DNA of 52,818 nucleotides from Chitinophaga pinensis (GTDB lineage Bacteria > Bacteroidota > Bacteroidia > Chitinophagales > Chitinophagaceae), in the NCBI GenBank assembly GCA_943333125.1, contig CALQSB010000022.1, forward strand, positions 1 through 52,818, given 5' to 3'. Positions 23,897 through 34,943 of the stretch are shown in pieces (within the stretch, counting starts at the first letter, position 1; every line of letters begins with the position of its first letter). The position numbers were made by a program, and so were the translations under genes. Under the pieces are notes generated by a model. The model did not search any database. It had not been told where the DNA came from and saw only the letters and a program-made list of their open reading frames with translations.

Positions 23897-25069
23897 TTAA
23901 GCCTTAACCGCCAACCAGGCCATCATTCCCATACCATGTTCTATTGCCGATTCATCAATATTAAAAGTTGGGGTGTGTACATTACTGGATATTCCTTTTT
24001 CTTTATTGCCTGCTCCCAATCTAAAAAAACATCCTGGAATCTGGTGAGAGTAGTAAGCAAAATCTTCTGCTCCCATTCTTAATTCTGTTTCTGAAACATT
24101 TTCGGGACCTGCAAATTTTTCGGCAATTGTTCTCGCTTCTTCAGATAATTTTTCATCATTGAAAACAAATGGATAACCCACATCAACTTTTACATCCACT
24201 TCGGCACCCATTGAAGTCACTAAAGCTTTTGTCTGATTAATAATTAATTCATGGGCTTTAAAACGCCACTCTTCATTCATCGCTCTGAATGTTCCCATCA
24301 GCTTTACTTCAGAAGGAATAACATTGGTTGTATTGCCCCCATTTATTGCCGTTATAGACAGTACCGAAGGATTAAAAGGATTATTATTTCTGCTGATAAT
24401 TTGCTGTAAACTGATGACAAGATGTGAAGCGATAAGGATTGAGTCTGCTGTAAACTGCGGTGCCGCAGCATGTCCGCCTTTACATTTTATGGTAATATAA
24501 ATTTCATCAGCACTGGCCATTACCATTCCGCCTCTGAAACTAAACGTACCCGCTTCCATTCCCGGATGTACATGCAAGGCAAATATTTTTTCCGGTGAAG
24601 GATTTTCAAGAACGCCTTCTTTAATCAGTAAACTTGCTCCGCCGGGATTTTTTTCTTCACCAGGCTGAAAAATCAGTTTCACCGTTCCTTCCCAATCCTC
24701 TTTGGTTTCATTTAAGATTTTTGCTGCACCTAATAAACAAGTAGTGTGCACATCATGACCACAGGCATGCATAACTCCATGAATTGTGGATTTGTAAGAA
24801 ACCTCATTCGCTTCAATGATAGGCAGCGCATCCATATCAGCCCTTAATGCGATTATTTTCTTATCCGGATTTTTTCCTTTAATCAATCCGACAACGCCTG
24901 TTGTTGCTTTTACCTCAAAAGGAATATTCCATGAACTCAATTTTTCCTGAATGAATTTAGAGGTATTAAATTCCTCGTAACTCAATTCGGGGTGAGCATG
25001 CAGATGGTGACGAATCGCTATAAATTCCTTTGAATATTCGGCTGAGAGTGATTTTATCTTTTGTAACAT
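23897..25069 (-). CDS. M20D family amidohydrolase (N-acyl amino acid / hippurate hydrolase type)
   Basis: A 390-residue zinc-type amidohydrolase that removes an acyl group from an amino acid or related amide. Motifs: HLHAHPELSYEE (23-34), RADMDALP (76-83), the metal motif HACGHD with Cys103 and His105, the PGEE motif with Glu138/Glu139, and GAEDFAYY near the end. The cysteine in place of an aspartate is typical of M20D. No signal peptide is present. It is 86 bases downstream of the SPOR gene. Substrate unknown. Confidence 0.9.
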   Translation of the reverse strand: MLQKIKSLSAEYSKEFIAIRHHLHAHPELSYEEFNTSKFIQEKLSSWNIPFEVKATTGVVGLIKGKNPDKKIIALRADMDALPIIEANEVSYKSTIHGVMHACGHDVHTTCLLGAAKILNETKEDWEGTVKLIFQPGEEKNPGGASLLIKEGVLENPSPEKIFALHVHPGMEAGTFSFRGGMVMASADEIYITIKCKGGHAAAPQFTADSILIASHLVISLQQIISRNNNPFNPSVLSITAINGGNTTNVIPSEVKLMGTFRAMNEEWRFKAHELIINQTKALVTSMGAEVDVKVDVGYPFVFNDEKLSEEARTIAEKFAGPENVSETELRMGAEDFAYYSHQIPGCFFRLGAGNKEKGISSNVHTPTFNIDESAIEHGMGMMAWLAVKA

Positions 25070-25155
25070 TTGGAGTTTTTGTCTGGTTATTGGGTTGACA
25101 AGATTTGTGCTATTTTATTAAAAAACTAAACCTTCAACATTGAATTTTAAACCAC

Positions 25156-25620
25156 TCACTCTTCAACTGGAACGACTGTTTTGTCGGTAGGTTTTTGTTC
25201 TACTTTTTCATTTAACAGATAAATATTACCTGGAACTATATTAAGGTCAATAATTTGTTTTTTAAATTTTTCGGCTTCGGTATTATCTGTAAAATTTCCA
25301 ATCTTAAGTTTTATATACGGCGACTGAAAAGTCATATATACTTTTTGATCGGGGAATTGCTGAAGTAAAGACGACCTTACTTTCATAGCCAGATCTCTGT
25401 CGGTGGTGTTTAGCAACATAAGCCGATAGCCATTAACAAGCTGAATTTTCAAGGCGAGACTCTCGTTATATTCCGACATTTTTTTTCCAAACAAATCAAC
25501 ACGCTGGTCTTTATGAATAATGTGATTGACCCCAAAAATAACGGTATCTGTTTTATTATCCTGGGCAAAGCAGGAAAGCAAAATCATTTGAAAAAAAATA
25601 AAAAATTTAATCTTACTCAT
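25156..25620 (-). CDS. SPOR-like domain secreted protein
   Basis: A 154-residue protein beginning MSKIKFFIFFQMILLSCFAQ, a signal peptide with cleavage near residue 20. The start is the ATG 28 bases after secA; the longer in-frame extension (to 25836) would lie inside secA and is rejected. The C-terminal half contains GYRLMLLNTTDRDLAMKVRSSL and YIKLKIGNFTDNTEAEKFK, the pattern of SPOR domains that bind denuded peptidoglycan glycan strands. It probably acts in the periplasm, and its closeness to secA suggests a shared transcript. Confidence 0.75.
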   Translation of the reverse strand: MSKIKFFIFFQMILLSCFAQDNKTDTVIFGVNHIIHKDQRVDLFGKKMSEYNESLALKIQLVNGYRLMLLNTTDRDLAMKVRSSLLQQFPDQKVYMTFQSPYIKLKIGNFTDNTEAEKFKKQIIDLNIVPGNIYLLNEKVEQKPTDKTVVPVEE

Positions 25621-25648
25621 TATGCTAATCAATATTCTAAAGTTAAAT

Positions 25649-28600
25649 CTATTGAACATCTTTTCCATGACACTGTTTGTACTTCTTCCCACTTCCGCAT
25701 GGACAAGGATCATTTCTTCCAATCTTAGGTTCTGCACGCACAGGCTCTTGCTTGACTGGTGAGGAAGGATCAAAGTAATCATTTTGATTTGCGGCGTAAT
25801 CCTGACCAGCGGCGTCAATTTCTGCTTTATTGACATTCATTTTGCTCATGTCTGTTTTCCTTTCTCTTCCTTCCCTGAACTTTCCGGAATCAGCCTGTTC
25901 GGATGGAATGCCTGCATGACTTAAGAAACTCACAATATCTTTGTTTACCTGATCATTCATTAATTTAAAAGCGCTGAAAGCTTCAATTTTATAAATCACC
26001 AAAGGATCTTTTTGCTCATACCCTGCAGTTTGAACACTGTGGCGTAAATCATCCATAGCACGAAGATGTTCTTTCCATGCATCATCAATCAATGCCAGTG
26101 TGATGTTTCTTTCCAATGCACTCATCAGTTCTTTTCCTTCTGTTTCAAAATACTTATCGAGTTTCACTAATGCCTGAATCGATTTTTTTCCATCAGTAAA
26201 TGGAACGGCAACATTTTCTATGTGATTGCCCTGTTCTTTTCTGATGTTTTGAATTAATGGCATGGTTTGATCTACAACAGATTTCTTTTTGAATGCATAA
26301 TGCGCCATCGATTCCTGATACAATTTTTCTGTTAATGCATTTGCTTCGTCTCTATCAATTTCATCAGCAGTAATTGCCGTTTCAATACCTAGATTCATTA
26401 TAGTATTGAGCTTGAAATTTTCATGATTACCTGACTCTTTAGAAGTATGAATCAGATTGCCCGCAACATCATAAAATGCATTATCCAAATCAAGGGCAAG
26501 ACGTTCTCCAAACAACGCATGATTTCTTTTACCATAAACTACATTACGTTGTTTATTCATCACGTCATCATATTCGAGTAACCGTTTGCGTATACCGAAG
26601 TTATTTTCCTCTACTTTTTTCTGAGCACGCTCAATACTTTTTGTAATCATGCTGTGCTGAATCACTTCTCCTTCTTTATATCCCATTCTGTCCATCAAAC
26701 CTGCAATTCTTTCGCTGCCGAACATACGCATCAAATCATCTTCAAGTGAAACGAAGAAATTAGAAGTTCCGGGATCTCCCTGACGACCAGCACGTCCGCG
26801 AAGCTGTCTGTCTACACGACGACTTTCATGACGCTCTGTACCCAGAATGGCCAATCCTCCGGCTTCTTTCACTCCAGGCCCGAGTTTTATATCGGTACCA
26901 CGTCCGGCCATATTCGTAGCAATAGTTACAGCACCAGCCAATCCGGCTTCGGCGACAACCTGCGCTTCTCTTGAGTGCTGTTTTGCATTCAATACATTAT
27001 GTGGAATATTTTTTTGCTTCAACATTCTGCTCAGCAATTCACTGACTTCAACAGATGTTGTACCCACCAGTGTAGGACGACCGGCTGCACGAAGCAATTC
27101 AATCTCTTCAATAACAGCCTTATATTTTTCACGTTTTGTTTTAAATACTTTATCCTGATCATCAATACGAACCGCCTTTACATTAGTTGGAATCGTTACT
27201 ACATCCAGCTTATAAATACTCCACAACTCTGCAGCTTCTGTTTCTGCGGTACCTGTCATACCTGCAAGCTTGTGGTACATTCTGAAATAATTCTGCAGGG
27301 TAACGGTAGCGTATGTTTGGGTAGAAGCTTCGATCTTTACATTTTCTTTTGCCTCCAAAGCCTGATGCAATCCATCTGAATATCTTCTGCCTTCCATGAT
27401 ACGGCCCGTCTGTTCATCAACTATTTTTACAGCGCCCTCGATTACCACATACTCTATGTCTTTTTCAAACAAGGTATAAGATTTCAGCAACTGCTGAATA
27501 ATATGAATACGTTCTGCTTTTAGCGAATATTCGTTGAGCAAACTTTCTTTATGAAGCAATTTGTCTTCTGAGGCTGCAGCTGATTTGTCTATTGCCGACA
27601 ACTTAGTAGAAATATCGGGCAAGATGAAAAATTCTGGATCTTCTCCGCTTTTGGTAATCAGTGTAATTCCCTGATCGGTAAGCTCCACCTGATTGCTTTT
27701 TTCGTCGATGATAAAAAATAATTCAGCATCCACTTTTGGCATTTCTTTTTGCTGATCAGCGAGATAATAGTTTTCGCTTTTCTGCAATTTCACTCTCATA
27801 CCGGGCTCGCTCAGAAATTTTATCAGCGCACTGTTTTTGGGCAACCCACGATGGGCGCGCATCAAAGCAAGGCCGCCGTCTTTAGGATCATCATTACCTT
27901 CGGCGATTTTCTTTTTAGCTTCAATAAGAAACTGATTAGTCGCTTTTTTTTGTGCTTCAACCAATTTTTCAATTCTTGGTTTGAGATCAAAAAACTGCTG
28001 TGTATTATCGCTGTGGCCAACCGGACCGCTGATAATTAAAGGAGTTCTGGCATCATCAATCAACACGCTGTCCACCTCATCCACCATAGCAAAATGGTGT
28101 TTGCGTTGTACCATTTCATCTGGACGATGAACCATATTGTCTCTCAGATAATCAAAACCAAATTCATTATTGGTACCATAAGTAATATCAGCATTGTATG
28201 CTTTCCGACGGGCGTCGCTGTTAGGTTCGTGTTTATCTATACAATCAACCCTTAACCCCAGCCATTCAAAAATGGGACCATTCCATTCGCTATCTCTTTT
28301 GGCCAGATAATCATTGACTGTTACAATATGCACACCTTCAGCAGCGAGTGCATTCAGATAGGCGGGCAAAGTACTAACCAGTGTTTTACCTTCCCCAGTA
28401 GCCATTTCGGATATTTTTCCGGAGTGTAAAACTGCACCACCAATAAGCTGCACATCATAATGAACCATGTTCCATTTTACTATATTGCCAGCTGCATTCC
28501 ATGAATTTTTAAATATTGATTTGTCGCCTTGAATAGTGATGTGATCTTTTTTAGCAGACAATTCTCTGTCGAGATCAGTAGCGGTTGATTCTAAAGTTTC

Positions 28601-28978
28601 ATTTAGTTTAAAACGATTTCCGGTTTCTTTTACAACAGCAAAAGCCTCAGGCAAAATTTCGAGAAGTACCTCTTCGATTTTCAGGTCTCGTTCTTTTTTT
28701 AGTTCGTCAATTTCTCTGTAAATCGAATCACGTCCATTGATATCTTCTGCGGGGAGTGTTTCTGCCGACTCGTTTTTTTCTGTGATGCTGTTATCTAACT
28801 GAGAAAGGTGTGCCTTAATTCTTGTTTTGAATTCAGCAGTTTTGTTTCTGAGTTCATCGTTGGAAAGAGACTGATAAGCTGTAAAAAACTCATTAATTTT
28901 TGCAACATAAGGAACGATTTTCTTGACGTCCTTCTCACTTTTGCTTCCGCCGAATAGTTTTGATATAAATCCTAACAT
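25649..28978 (-). CDS. secA: Protein translocase ATPase SecA
   Basis: The preprotein translocase motor that drives Sec-dependent export. Length is 1109 residues, about 200 longer than E. coli SecA; much of the excess is an inserted segment near 55-100 as in other Bacteroidota, plus a charged tail. Walker A is MATGEGKT (192-199); DEAD-like motif [10 protein letters not shown] and the [10 protein letters not shown] and [10 protein letters not shown] motor motifs are present. The C-terminal zinc-binding tail [19 protein letters not shown] (near 1085-1105) binds SecB and phospholipid. The upstream gap has a promoter, and a SPOR gene follows. Confidence 0.98.
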   Translation of the reverse strand: MLGFISKLFGGSKSEKDVKKIVPYVAKINEFFTAYQSLSNDELRNKTAEFKTRIKAHLSQLDNSITEKNESAETLPAEDINGRDSIYREIDELKKERDLKIEEVLLEILPEAFAVVKETGNRFKLNETLESTATDLDRELSAKKDHITIQGDKSIFKNSWNAAGNIVKWNMVHYDVQLIGGAVLHSGKISEMATGEGKTLVSTLPAYLNALAAEGVHIVTVNDYLAKRDSEWNGPIFEWLGLRVDCIDKHEPNSDARRKAYNADITYGTNNEFGFDYLRDNMVHRPDEMVQRKHHFAMVDEVDSVLIDDARTPLIISGPVGHSDNTQQFFDLKPRIEKLVEAQKKATNQFLIEAKKKIAEGNDDPKDGGLALMRAHRGLPKNSALIKFLSEPGMRVKLQKSENYYLADQQKEMPKVDAELFFIIDEKSNQVELTDQGITLITKSGEDPEFFILPDISTKLSAIDKSAAASEDKLLHKESLLNEYSLKAERIHIIQQLLKSYTLFEKDIEYVVIEGAVKIVDEQTGRIMEGRRYSDGLHQALEAKENVKIEASTQTYATVTLQNYFRMYHKLAGMTGTAETEAAELWSIYKLDVVTIPTNVKAVRIDDQDKVFKTKREKYKAVIEEIELLRAAGRPTLVGTTSVEVSELLSRMLKQKNIPHNVLNAKQHSREAQVVAEAGLAGAVTIATNMAGRGTDIKLGPGVKEAGGLAILGTERHESRRVDRQLRGRAGRQGDPGTSNFFVSLEDDLMRMFGSERIAGLMDRMGYKEGEVIQHSMITKSIERAQKKVEENNFGIRKRLLEYDDVMNKQRNVVYGKRNHALFGERLALDLDNAFYDVAGNLIHTSKESGNHENFKLNTIMNLGIETAITADEIDRDEANALTEKLYQESMAHYAFKKKSVVDQTMPLIQNIRKEQGNHIENVAVPFTDGKKSIQALVKLDKYFETEGKELMSALERNITLALIDDAWKEHLRAMDDLRHSVQTAGYEQKDPLVIYKIEAFSAFKLMNDQVNKDIVSFLSHAGIPSEQADSGKFREGRERKTDMSKMNVNKAEIDAAGQDYAANQNDYFDPSSPVKQEPVRAEPKIGRNDPCPCGSGKKYKQCHGKDVQ

Positions 28979-29072
28979 ATTTTATACTTATGGATATACA
29001 ATTTATTTTAAATTAATAATCTGTTTGTCAAATACAATGCTACCCTTTTTTTTGGGCCAAATTGACAGGGCG

Positions 29073-29080
29073 CAAAGGTA
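29073..29080 (-). promoter_or_regulatory. -7 box of the secA promoter
   Basis: TACCTTTG on the minus strand, with ATTG 19 bases upstream as a partial -33 element; about 95 bases before the secA start. The rest of the secA-atpG gap (28979-29307) holds the atpG promoter and no other feature seen. Confidence 0.6.
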
Positions 29081-29238
29081 AAGGAAGTTTACGCCGCTTC
29101 AATAAATTTATGCAAGATATCCTGTTAATTCAGAATGAAAATGGAGTCAAAACTTCTGGAAAAAGAAAAAAAATCGAGCTTAATCAGAAAATGGCAATCA
29201 AACAGGTAAAAAATCCCTTGAAATAATTGGTTTTGCCC

Positions 29239-29246
29239 TACATTTG
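29239..29246 (+). promoter_or_regulatory. -7 box of the atpG promoter
   Basis: TACATTTG, with CTTG 18 bases upstream at 29217-29220, 61 bases before the atpG start. It shows that atpG has its own promoter, apart from other ATP synthase genes. Confidence 0.6.
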
Positions 29247-29307
29247 CAACTTAAAATTTACAAACAGCATTCTGTTTGAAAAGCTTTAATAATTAATAGA
29301 ATTCTTT

Positions 29308-30192
29308 ATGAGTGGTGCATTAAAAGAAGTAAGAAGCAGGATAAAAAGTGTTCAAAGTACACAGCAAATTACCAAGGCAATGAAAATGGTGAGTGCTGCC
29401 AAATTGCGCCGGGCACAGGATGCCATTACCCAGATGCGCCCTTATGCCAGAAAATTACAGGACATGCTGAGCAATATTGTAACCAGCAGCGACGGAGATG
29501 TATCTATGGATTTAGCTATAGAAAGAAACGTGGAAAAAGTGCTGATTATTTTGGTTACCAGCGACAGAGGTCTTTGTGGTGGATATAATAGCAATCTGAT
29601 TAAATTAGCCAAACATACTATTGCTACAAAATATTCGGCTCAAATGGCCAAAGGCAATGTTCAGGTTTTACCAATAGGGAAAAAAGGCTACGAACACTTT
29701 ACCAAAATTGGATATAATGTTGTTAATGCCTATTGGGATATATTTTCCGGGTTAAGTTTTGAAAAAGTACAAACTGCCGCGAAATATGCAATGGATGCAT
29801 TTGCTGCAAAAGAAATAGATGCTGTTGAAGTAATATACAGTGAGTTTAAAAATGCAGGTTCACAAATTTTCATTGCAGAGCCATTCCTTCCTGTACAAAA
29901 AGTAGTTTCTTCCGCTGAAAATAAAAAGAGAGCTGATTTCATTTTTGAACCGGATCAGCAAGTGTTAATCTCAGAATTAATGCCTAAGATTTTAAATACA
30001 CAATTGTTTAAAGCGGTGCTGGATGCAAACGCAAGTGAGCATGGCGCCAGAATGACAGCAATGGATAAGGCAAGTGATAATGCTAATGAACTTTTGAAGA
30101 GCCTCAAAATAAGTTATAACCGTGCACGTCAGGCCGCAATTACTACTGAGCTTACTGAAATTGTGAGTGGTGCTGCTGCTTTGCAAGGATAA
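29308..30192 (+). CDS. atpG: F1F0 ATP synthase subunit gamma
   Basis: The central rotor stalk of F1 ATP synthase, 294 residues. The N-terminal helix reads SGALKEVRSRIKSVQSTQQITKAMKMVSAAKL, the strongly conserved coiled-coil and catch region; LVTSDRGLCGGYNSN lies near 80, and the C-terminal helix YNRARQAAITTELTEIVSGAAAL closes the stalk. The other ATP synthase genes are not in the window. Here the gene sits alone between secA (divergent) and scpB, with its own promoter. Confidence 0.98.
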   Translation: MSGALKEVRSRIKSVQSTQQITKAMKMVSAAKLRRAQDAITQMRPYARKLQDMLSNIVTSSDGDVSMDLAIERNVEKVLIILVTSDRGLCGGYNSNLIKLAKHTIATKYSAQMAKGNVQVLPIGKKGYEHFTKIGYNVVNAYWDIFSGLSFEKVQTAAKYAMDAFAAKEIDAVEVIYSEFKNAGSQIFIAEPFLPVQKVVSSAENKKRADFIFEPDQQVLISELMPKILNTQLFKAVLDANASEHGARMTAMDKASDNANELLKSLKISYNRARQAAITTELTEIVSGAAALQG

Positions 30193-30285
30193 CACTTTGT
30201 TTGTGGTTTATGGTTTGTGGTTTTCAAGTATTCTAATTCAATAAATAACAACAAACAATAAACGCCAAACACCAAACATATTAAC
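30193..30285. repeat. AACAAACACCAAAC-type low-complexity repeat
   Basis: The atpG-scpB gap contains GTTTGTGGTTTATGG followed by the inverse AACAACAAACAATAAACGCC and CAAACACCAAAC words. Similar blocks occur at 2728-2770 and 22019-22082. The two halves can pair imperfectly. Confidence 0.6.
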
Positions 30286-30993
30286 ATGGAAATTTCTCAA
30301 ATTATACCGCATATTGAAGCTTTGATTTTCGCCAGTGATAAGGCACTAACTTCCGAAGACATCAATGAGCTCATTAATAATGCACTTGGGTTTATTGAAG
30401 ACAGAGCCAGTTTAGATCAGGTAGAATCAGCAATACAGGGTATTAAAGAAAAATACGAAACCGAATTTTATGCTTTTGAATTAAAGCAAAGCGGAGGTGG
30501 CTGGCAATTTCTTACCAAACCCGAATATCATAAAACCATTGCCTTACTTAATGGAGATAAGTTCCTTAAAAGATTATCCACAGCGTCTCTTGAAACCTTG
30601 TCGATTATCGCTTACAAACAGCCCATTACTAAAAGTGAGATAGAATCAATAAGAGGTGTGAATTGCGATTACGCAGTTCAAAAATTGCTGGAGAAAGATC
30701 TGATTATCATTTCAGGACGTAACGAGGATGCTGTTGGCAAGCCTTTGATTTATTCTACTTCAAAGTCATTCATGGATTATTTTGGAATCAACAGCCCAAG
30801 TGAATTGCCTAAAATCAATGAAGTATTGATGGAAGAGCTTGTAAAAGCTACGGTAATGAATTCATCAGAAAGCAATGATGAGCCTCTTGAAACTTCAATG
30901 GAAATCGCATCAGAACAAGTGTTAAATATAACAACCGAAGAAATTAAAATTACAGAAGAACAAACTGAGGACCAAACTCAAAAAGAAGCTTAA
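30286..30993 (+). CDS. scpB: Segregation and condensation protein B (ScpB)
   Basis: A 235-residue kleisin-interacting subunit of the SMC-ScpAB condensin-like complex, which organises and segregates the chromosome. Two winged-helix domains are visible: IIPHIEALIFASDKALTSEDIN at the start and ETLSIIAYKQPITKSEIESIRGVN in the second, followed by LLEKDLI and GRNEDAVGKPLIYSTS. An acidic tail (200-235) is probably disordered. Transcribed behind atpG with a 93-base gap; ends at a terminator. Confidence 0.95.
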   Translation: MEISQIIPHIEALIFASDKALTSEDINELINNALGFIEDRASLDQVESAIQGIKEKYETEFYAFELKQSGGGWQFLTKPEYHKTIALLNGDKFLKRLSTASLETLSIIAYKQPITKSEIESIRGVNCDYAVQKLLEKDLIIISGRNEDAVGKPLIYSTSKSFMDYFGINSPSELPKINEVLMEELVKATVMNSSESNDEPLETSMEIASEQVLNITTEEIKITEEQTEDQTQKEA

Positions 30994-31020
30994 TAATTAA
31001 TAATCTAATTCTATTTTTAC

Positions 31021-31047
31021 AAAGGCATATTAACATGCCTTTTTTTA
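31021..31047 (+). terminator. Rho-independent terminator after scpB
   Basis: Inverted repeat AAGGCAT/ATGCCTT around a short loop, followed by a run of Ts, 28 bases after the scpB stop. Confidence 0.7.
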
Positions 31048-31069
31048 TTGCACCATTAAATTTATTTCA

Positions 31070-32275
31070 TTGGAAAATCTTTCAGCTGATTTCTTAACAC
31101 AAATAGCAGAGGAATTTGGTACACCTGTTTATGTGTATCATGCCGAAAAAATTGCAGAACAATACTTCAAACTTAAATCCGCTTTCAGTACCAGCAACGC
31201 AAAGTTTTTTTATGCCTGCAAAGCGCTTACCAATATCAATATCCTGAAACACCTGCATTCACTTGGGTCTGGCCTGGATTGTGTAAGCATCAATGAAGTT
31301 CATCTGGGTTTAATGGCCGGTTTCAGTAAAGCAGATATTTTATTTACACCAAACTGTGTAGACTTTAATGAAATCCTGGAAGCAAAGGAATTAGGTGTCA
31401 ATATCAACATCGACAATATTTCAATACTTGAACAATTTGGTAATACTTTTGGTAACCGCTACCCGGTTTGCATCAGATTGAATCCACACATCATGGCTGG
31501 TGGAAATTTTAAAATTTCGACAGGACATATAGACAGCAAGTTTGGCATCTCTATACATCAGATTCGACATATAGAACGAATCGTAAAAACCACCCATCTC
31601 AATATTGAAGGCATTCACATGCATACCGGAAGTGAGATTAAAGACATCAATGTTTTTTTAATGGGATTGGAAGTAATGTTTAATATGGCCGGCCATTTTG
31701 CTGATTTAAAATATATAGATCTTGGGAGCGGATTCAAAGTATCTTATCAACATGGAGATAAAGAAACAGAAGTTAATTTGCTGGGCGAAAAAGTTGCTGA
31801 AGCTTTTATGAAATTTGAAGAAGAGACTGGGAAAAAACTTGAAGTTTGGTTTGAACCCGGAAAGTATCTGGTAAGTGAGGCCGGATATTTCATTGTAAAA
31901 GCGAATGTCATCAAGCAAACACCTGCCACTGTTTTTGTTGGCGTAAACAGTGGCTTCAATCATTTGATTAGACCTATGATGTACGATTCCTTTCATCACA
32001 TTGAGAATATTTCAAATCCTGCAGGCATTCATAGAATTTATACCGTAGTTGGGAATATTTGCGAGACAGACACCTTTGCCTGGGACCGAACATTAAATGA
32101 GGTGCGTGAAGGCGATCTGCTGGTATTTTATAATGCCGGCGCCTATGGCTTTGAAATGGCTTCCAATTTCAATTCAAGATTAAAACCTGCAGAGGTAATG
32201 GTTAAGAATAATAAAGCAACACTAATCAGAAGAAGAGACGGCATGGAAGATTTGCTGAGGAATCAGATTTTGTAA
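31070..32275 (+). CDS. lysA: Diaminopimelate decarboxylase (TTG start)
   Basis: Last enzyme of lysine synthesis, decarboxylating meso-diaminopimelate; PLP-dependent, alanine-racemase fold. The PLP lysine is in FYACKALTN (Lys51). Further signs are HMHTGSEI (glycine/phosphate loop and His), LDLGSGFK-like IDLGSGFKV, FEPGKYLV, and GNICETDTFA with the active-site cysteine. The start is a TTG: no in-frame ATG occurs between the upstream stop at 31031 and this codon, and the product then begins exactly where family members do. Length 401 residues is normal. Confidence 0.93.
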   Translation: MENLSADFLTQIAEEFGTPVYVYHAEKIAEQYFKLKSAFSTSNAKFFYACKALTNINILKHLHSLGSGLDCVSINEVHLGLMAGFSKADILFTPNCVDFNEILEAKELGVNINIDNISILEQFGNTFGNRYPVCIRLNPHIMAGGNFKISTGHIDSKFGISIHQIRHIERIVKTTHLNIEGIHMHTGSEIKDINVFLMGLEVMFNMAGHFADLKYIDLGSGFKVSYQHGDKETEVNLLGEKVAEAFMKFEEETGKKLEVWFEPGKYLVSEAGYFIVKANVIKQTPATVFVGVNSGFNHLIRPMMYDSFHHIENISNPAGIHRIYTVVGNICETDTFAWDRTLNEVREGDLLVFYNAGAYGFEMASNFNSRLKPAEVMVKNNKATLIRRRDGMEDLLRNQIL

Positions 32276-32564
32276 AGAAATTCCGAATAATTTTTTTTTA
32301 CCACTTACCCCTAAACCGGCGGTTGGCTCATATTATAAGTACCATATATTTTTATCCTGATAAACCATTATTAAATATAACCCATAGTCACTTTCATCCT
32401 GAGAAGCAATTGTCCGGTAACCTTACATCCTTCTGCTGGTTGATTTCTGCTAAGATGCGAAGTTTACTTAAACTCATCGTTACTTCGGCTCATTTTTGTA
32501 ACTTGCAGCCCATTGAAAATTCAGTTGAGGGAAAGTGATCGTTAAAGAACAATTACAAATAATT

Positions 32565-34907
32565 ATGGCAAAGAATTCACTTAAACAGGAGGCATTAGAA
32601 TATCACGCAAAAGGAAGGCCTGGAAAAATAGAGGTCATTCCATCCAAAGAAGCAAAGACACAGAGAGATTTATCTCTGGCCTATTCGCCAGGTGTTGCGG
32701 AGCCTTGTTTGGAAATTGCTGCAAATCCCGATGATGTATATAAGTATACTGCAAAAGGAAATCTGGTGGGTGTAATCAGCAACGGAACAGCCGTTTTAGG
32801 TTTAGGAAATATTGGACCTGCCGCAGGGAAACCTGTAATGGAAGGCAAGGGTGTACTATTTAAAATCTTTGCCGATATAGATGTATTTGATATTGAAATT
32901 GATGAAACGGATCCGGTAAAATTTGTTCAGATTGTAAAAGCACTTGAGCCAACTTTTGGTGGAATTAATCTGGAAGACATAAAAGCCCCAGAATGTTTTT
33001 ATATAGAAAAAGAATTAAAAGCACAATGTAACATACCGGTCATGCATGATGATCAGCATGGAACGGCCATTATATCTGCTGCTGCTTTGCTGAATGCTTT
33101 GGAAATTCAAAAGAAAAAAATAGACAAGGTAAGATTTGTTGTTAATGGAGCTGGAGCTGCAGCGATGGCATGTATAGAATTGTATGAATCACTTGGAGCG
33201 AAGTCTTCGAATTTTATGGTTTTTGATAAAGAAGGGATTTTATACAATGGAAGAAAAGATATTTCTGAACACAAAATAAAATTCTGTGTAGATGCTAAAT
33301 ACAAAAGCTATGATCTAGCAAAGGCTTTTAAAGATGCTGATGTATTTTTAGGATTAAGTGTGGGAAATGTGGTTTCTCCTGAAATGGTAAAATCGATGGC
33401 CAAGAATCCTATTGTTTTTGCAATGGCTAATCCCGATCCCGAAATTACTTATGATAAGGCTATGGAAGTGAGGAAGGACTTGATCATGGCAACAGGAAGA
33501 AGCGATTTTCCTAATCAGGTAAATAATGTACTGGGATTCCCTTATATTTTCCGTGGAGCCCTTGACGTAAGGGCAAGACAAATTAATGAGGCGATGAAAC
33601 TGGCTGCAGTAAAGGCTTTGGCAGAGCTGGCCAAATCTCCTGTTCCAGATATTGTCAATCTTGCGTATAATGAAAAAACGATTTCGTTTGGCCCAACTTA
33701 TATTATACCCAAGCCATTTGATCCAAGATTATTATCAACCGTAGCTCCGGCAGTTGCTAAGGCTGCCATGGAAAGCGGTGTAGCCAGAATTAACATTACC
33801 AACTGGGATGCTTACTCGATAGAATTAAACAAAAGACTTGGACTCGACAATCAACTCAGTCGTATCTTAAGCAATAAAGCCAGAAGCAATCCCAAGCGTA
33901 TAGTTTTTGCTGATGCCGAAAATATAAAAATTCTCAAAGCTGCTCAGCAGGTACTTGACGAAGGCATAGGCTATCCTATATTGTTAGGTAATGAAAAAAA
34001 GATTAAAGAACTGGCATTAGCTAATTCTATAGACATTGAAGACATGCCTATCATCAATCCAAAAGATGATGAACACGAAGAAACCAGAAAGAAATTTGGC
34101 GAATTATTTTTTGAGAAAAGACATCGTAAAGGTGTTAATAGTTACGAGGCACTTAAATCCATGAAAGACAGAAACCATTTTGGATGTATGATGGTGGAAA
34201 CAGGAGAAGCCGATTGTATGATCAGCGGGCTGAGTAGAAATTATCCCGATACCATCAGGCCTGCCATTCATATTATCGGCACCGAAAATGGGGTAAAGAA
34301 AATCGCAGGGATGTACCTCTTGTTTACGAAAAGAGGCCCATTATTTCTGGCTGATACTACCGTAAACTTTAACCCTACTGCAGAAGAACTGGCAGAAATT
34401 ACTATGCTTGTTGCAAAAGAAGTACGCCATTTTAATATTGTGCCTAAGATTGCGATGCTCTCCTATTCTAATTTCGGAAGCAGTGATTCGCCCGAAGCTA
34501 ATATCGTTCGCAAAGCAAGAGAAATAGTGAAACAAAAAAATCCTTCCTTAATCTGCGATGGTGAAATTCAGGGCATTCTGGCTTTTAATAAAGAAATCCT
34601 GAAAGAGAATTATCCATTTACCGAATTGGTGAACGGAGAAGTAAATGTGTTGATTTTTCCAAACTTAGCAGCGGGTAATATTGCTTATAATTTACTTCAG
34701 GAGATTGGTGGTGCAGATAGCATCGGCCCCATTTTGCTTGGTTTAAAAAAACCTGTTCACGTGTTACAATTAGGAAGCTCAATCAGATCTATTTACAATA
34801 TGGTGGTGATTGCTGTTGTAGATGCTCAGTCGAAAAATAAAACAAACGTAGAAGAAATAGTGAAAAAAAGTAAATGGTGGAAGCGCAAACCAAAAGCTGT
34901 TTCTTAA
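32565..34907 (+). CDS. maeB: NADP-dependent malic enzyme with phosphotransacetylase-like domain
   Basis: Oxidatively decarboxylates malate to pyruvate. I took the start at [14 protein letters not shown] (780 residues); a GTG 30 bases upstream is possible. The N-terminal malic domain has [15 protein letters not shown] and [13 protein letters not shown]; the Rossmann segment reads [27 protein letters not shown] follows. From about 430 a phosphate acetyltransferase-like domain ([17 protein letters not shown], and [17 protein letters not shown]) fills the C-terminal half; in MaeB-type enzymes this part is regulatory and binds acetyl-CoA. Cytoplasmic. Confidence 0.95.
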   Translation: MAKNSLKQEALEYHAKGRPGKIEVIPSKEAKTQRDLSLAYSPGVAEPCLEIAANPDDVYKYTAKGNLVGVISNGTAVLGLGNIGPAAGKPVMEGKGVLFKIFADIDVFDIEIDETDPVKFVQIVKALEPTFGGINLEDIKAPECFYIEKELKAQCNIPVMHDDQHGTAIISAAALLNALEIQKKKIDKVRFVVNGAGAAAMACIELYESLGAKSSNFMVFDKEGILYNGRKDISEHKIKFCVDAKYKSYDLAKAFKDADVFLGLSVGNVVSPEMVKSMAKNPIVFAMANPDPEITYDKAMEVRKDLIMATGRSDFPNQVNNVLGFPYIFRGALDVRARQINEAMKLAAVKALAELAKSPVPDIVNLAYNEKTISFGPTYIIPKPFDPRLLSTVAPAVAKAAMESGVARINITNWDAYSIELNKRLGLDNQLSRILSNKARSNPKRIVFADAENIKILKAAQQVLDEGIGYPILLGNEKKIKELALANSIDIEDMPIINPKDDEHEETRKKFGELFFEKRHRKGVNSYEALKSMKDRNHFGCMMVETGEADCMISGLSRNYPDTIRPAIHIIGTENGVKKIAGMYLLFTKRGPLFLADTTVNFNPTAEELAEITMLVAKEVRHFNIVPKIAMLSYSNFGSSDSPEANIVRKAREIVKQKNPSLICDGEIQGILAFNKEILKENYPFTELVNGEVNVLIFPNLAAGNIAYNLLQEIGGADSIGPILLGLKKPVHVLQLGSSIRSIYNMVVIAVVDAQSKNKTNVEEIVKKSKWWKRKPKAVS

Positions 34908-34943
34908 TAACTAAATATTTCATCCGGATTTCAATATAACAAA

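Noticed and set aside
25621..25836. N-terminal extension of the SPOR protein into secA
   Set aside because: The extension would encode an unlikely sequence inside secA; the ATG at 25620 opens a standard signal peptide.
32323..32538. 71-codon frame between lysA and the malic enzyme gene
   Set aside because: No recognisable features; it ends at the malic enzyme leader and looks like non-coding sequence.
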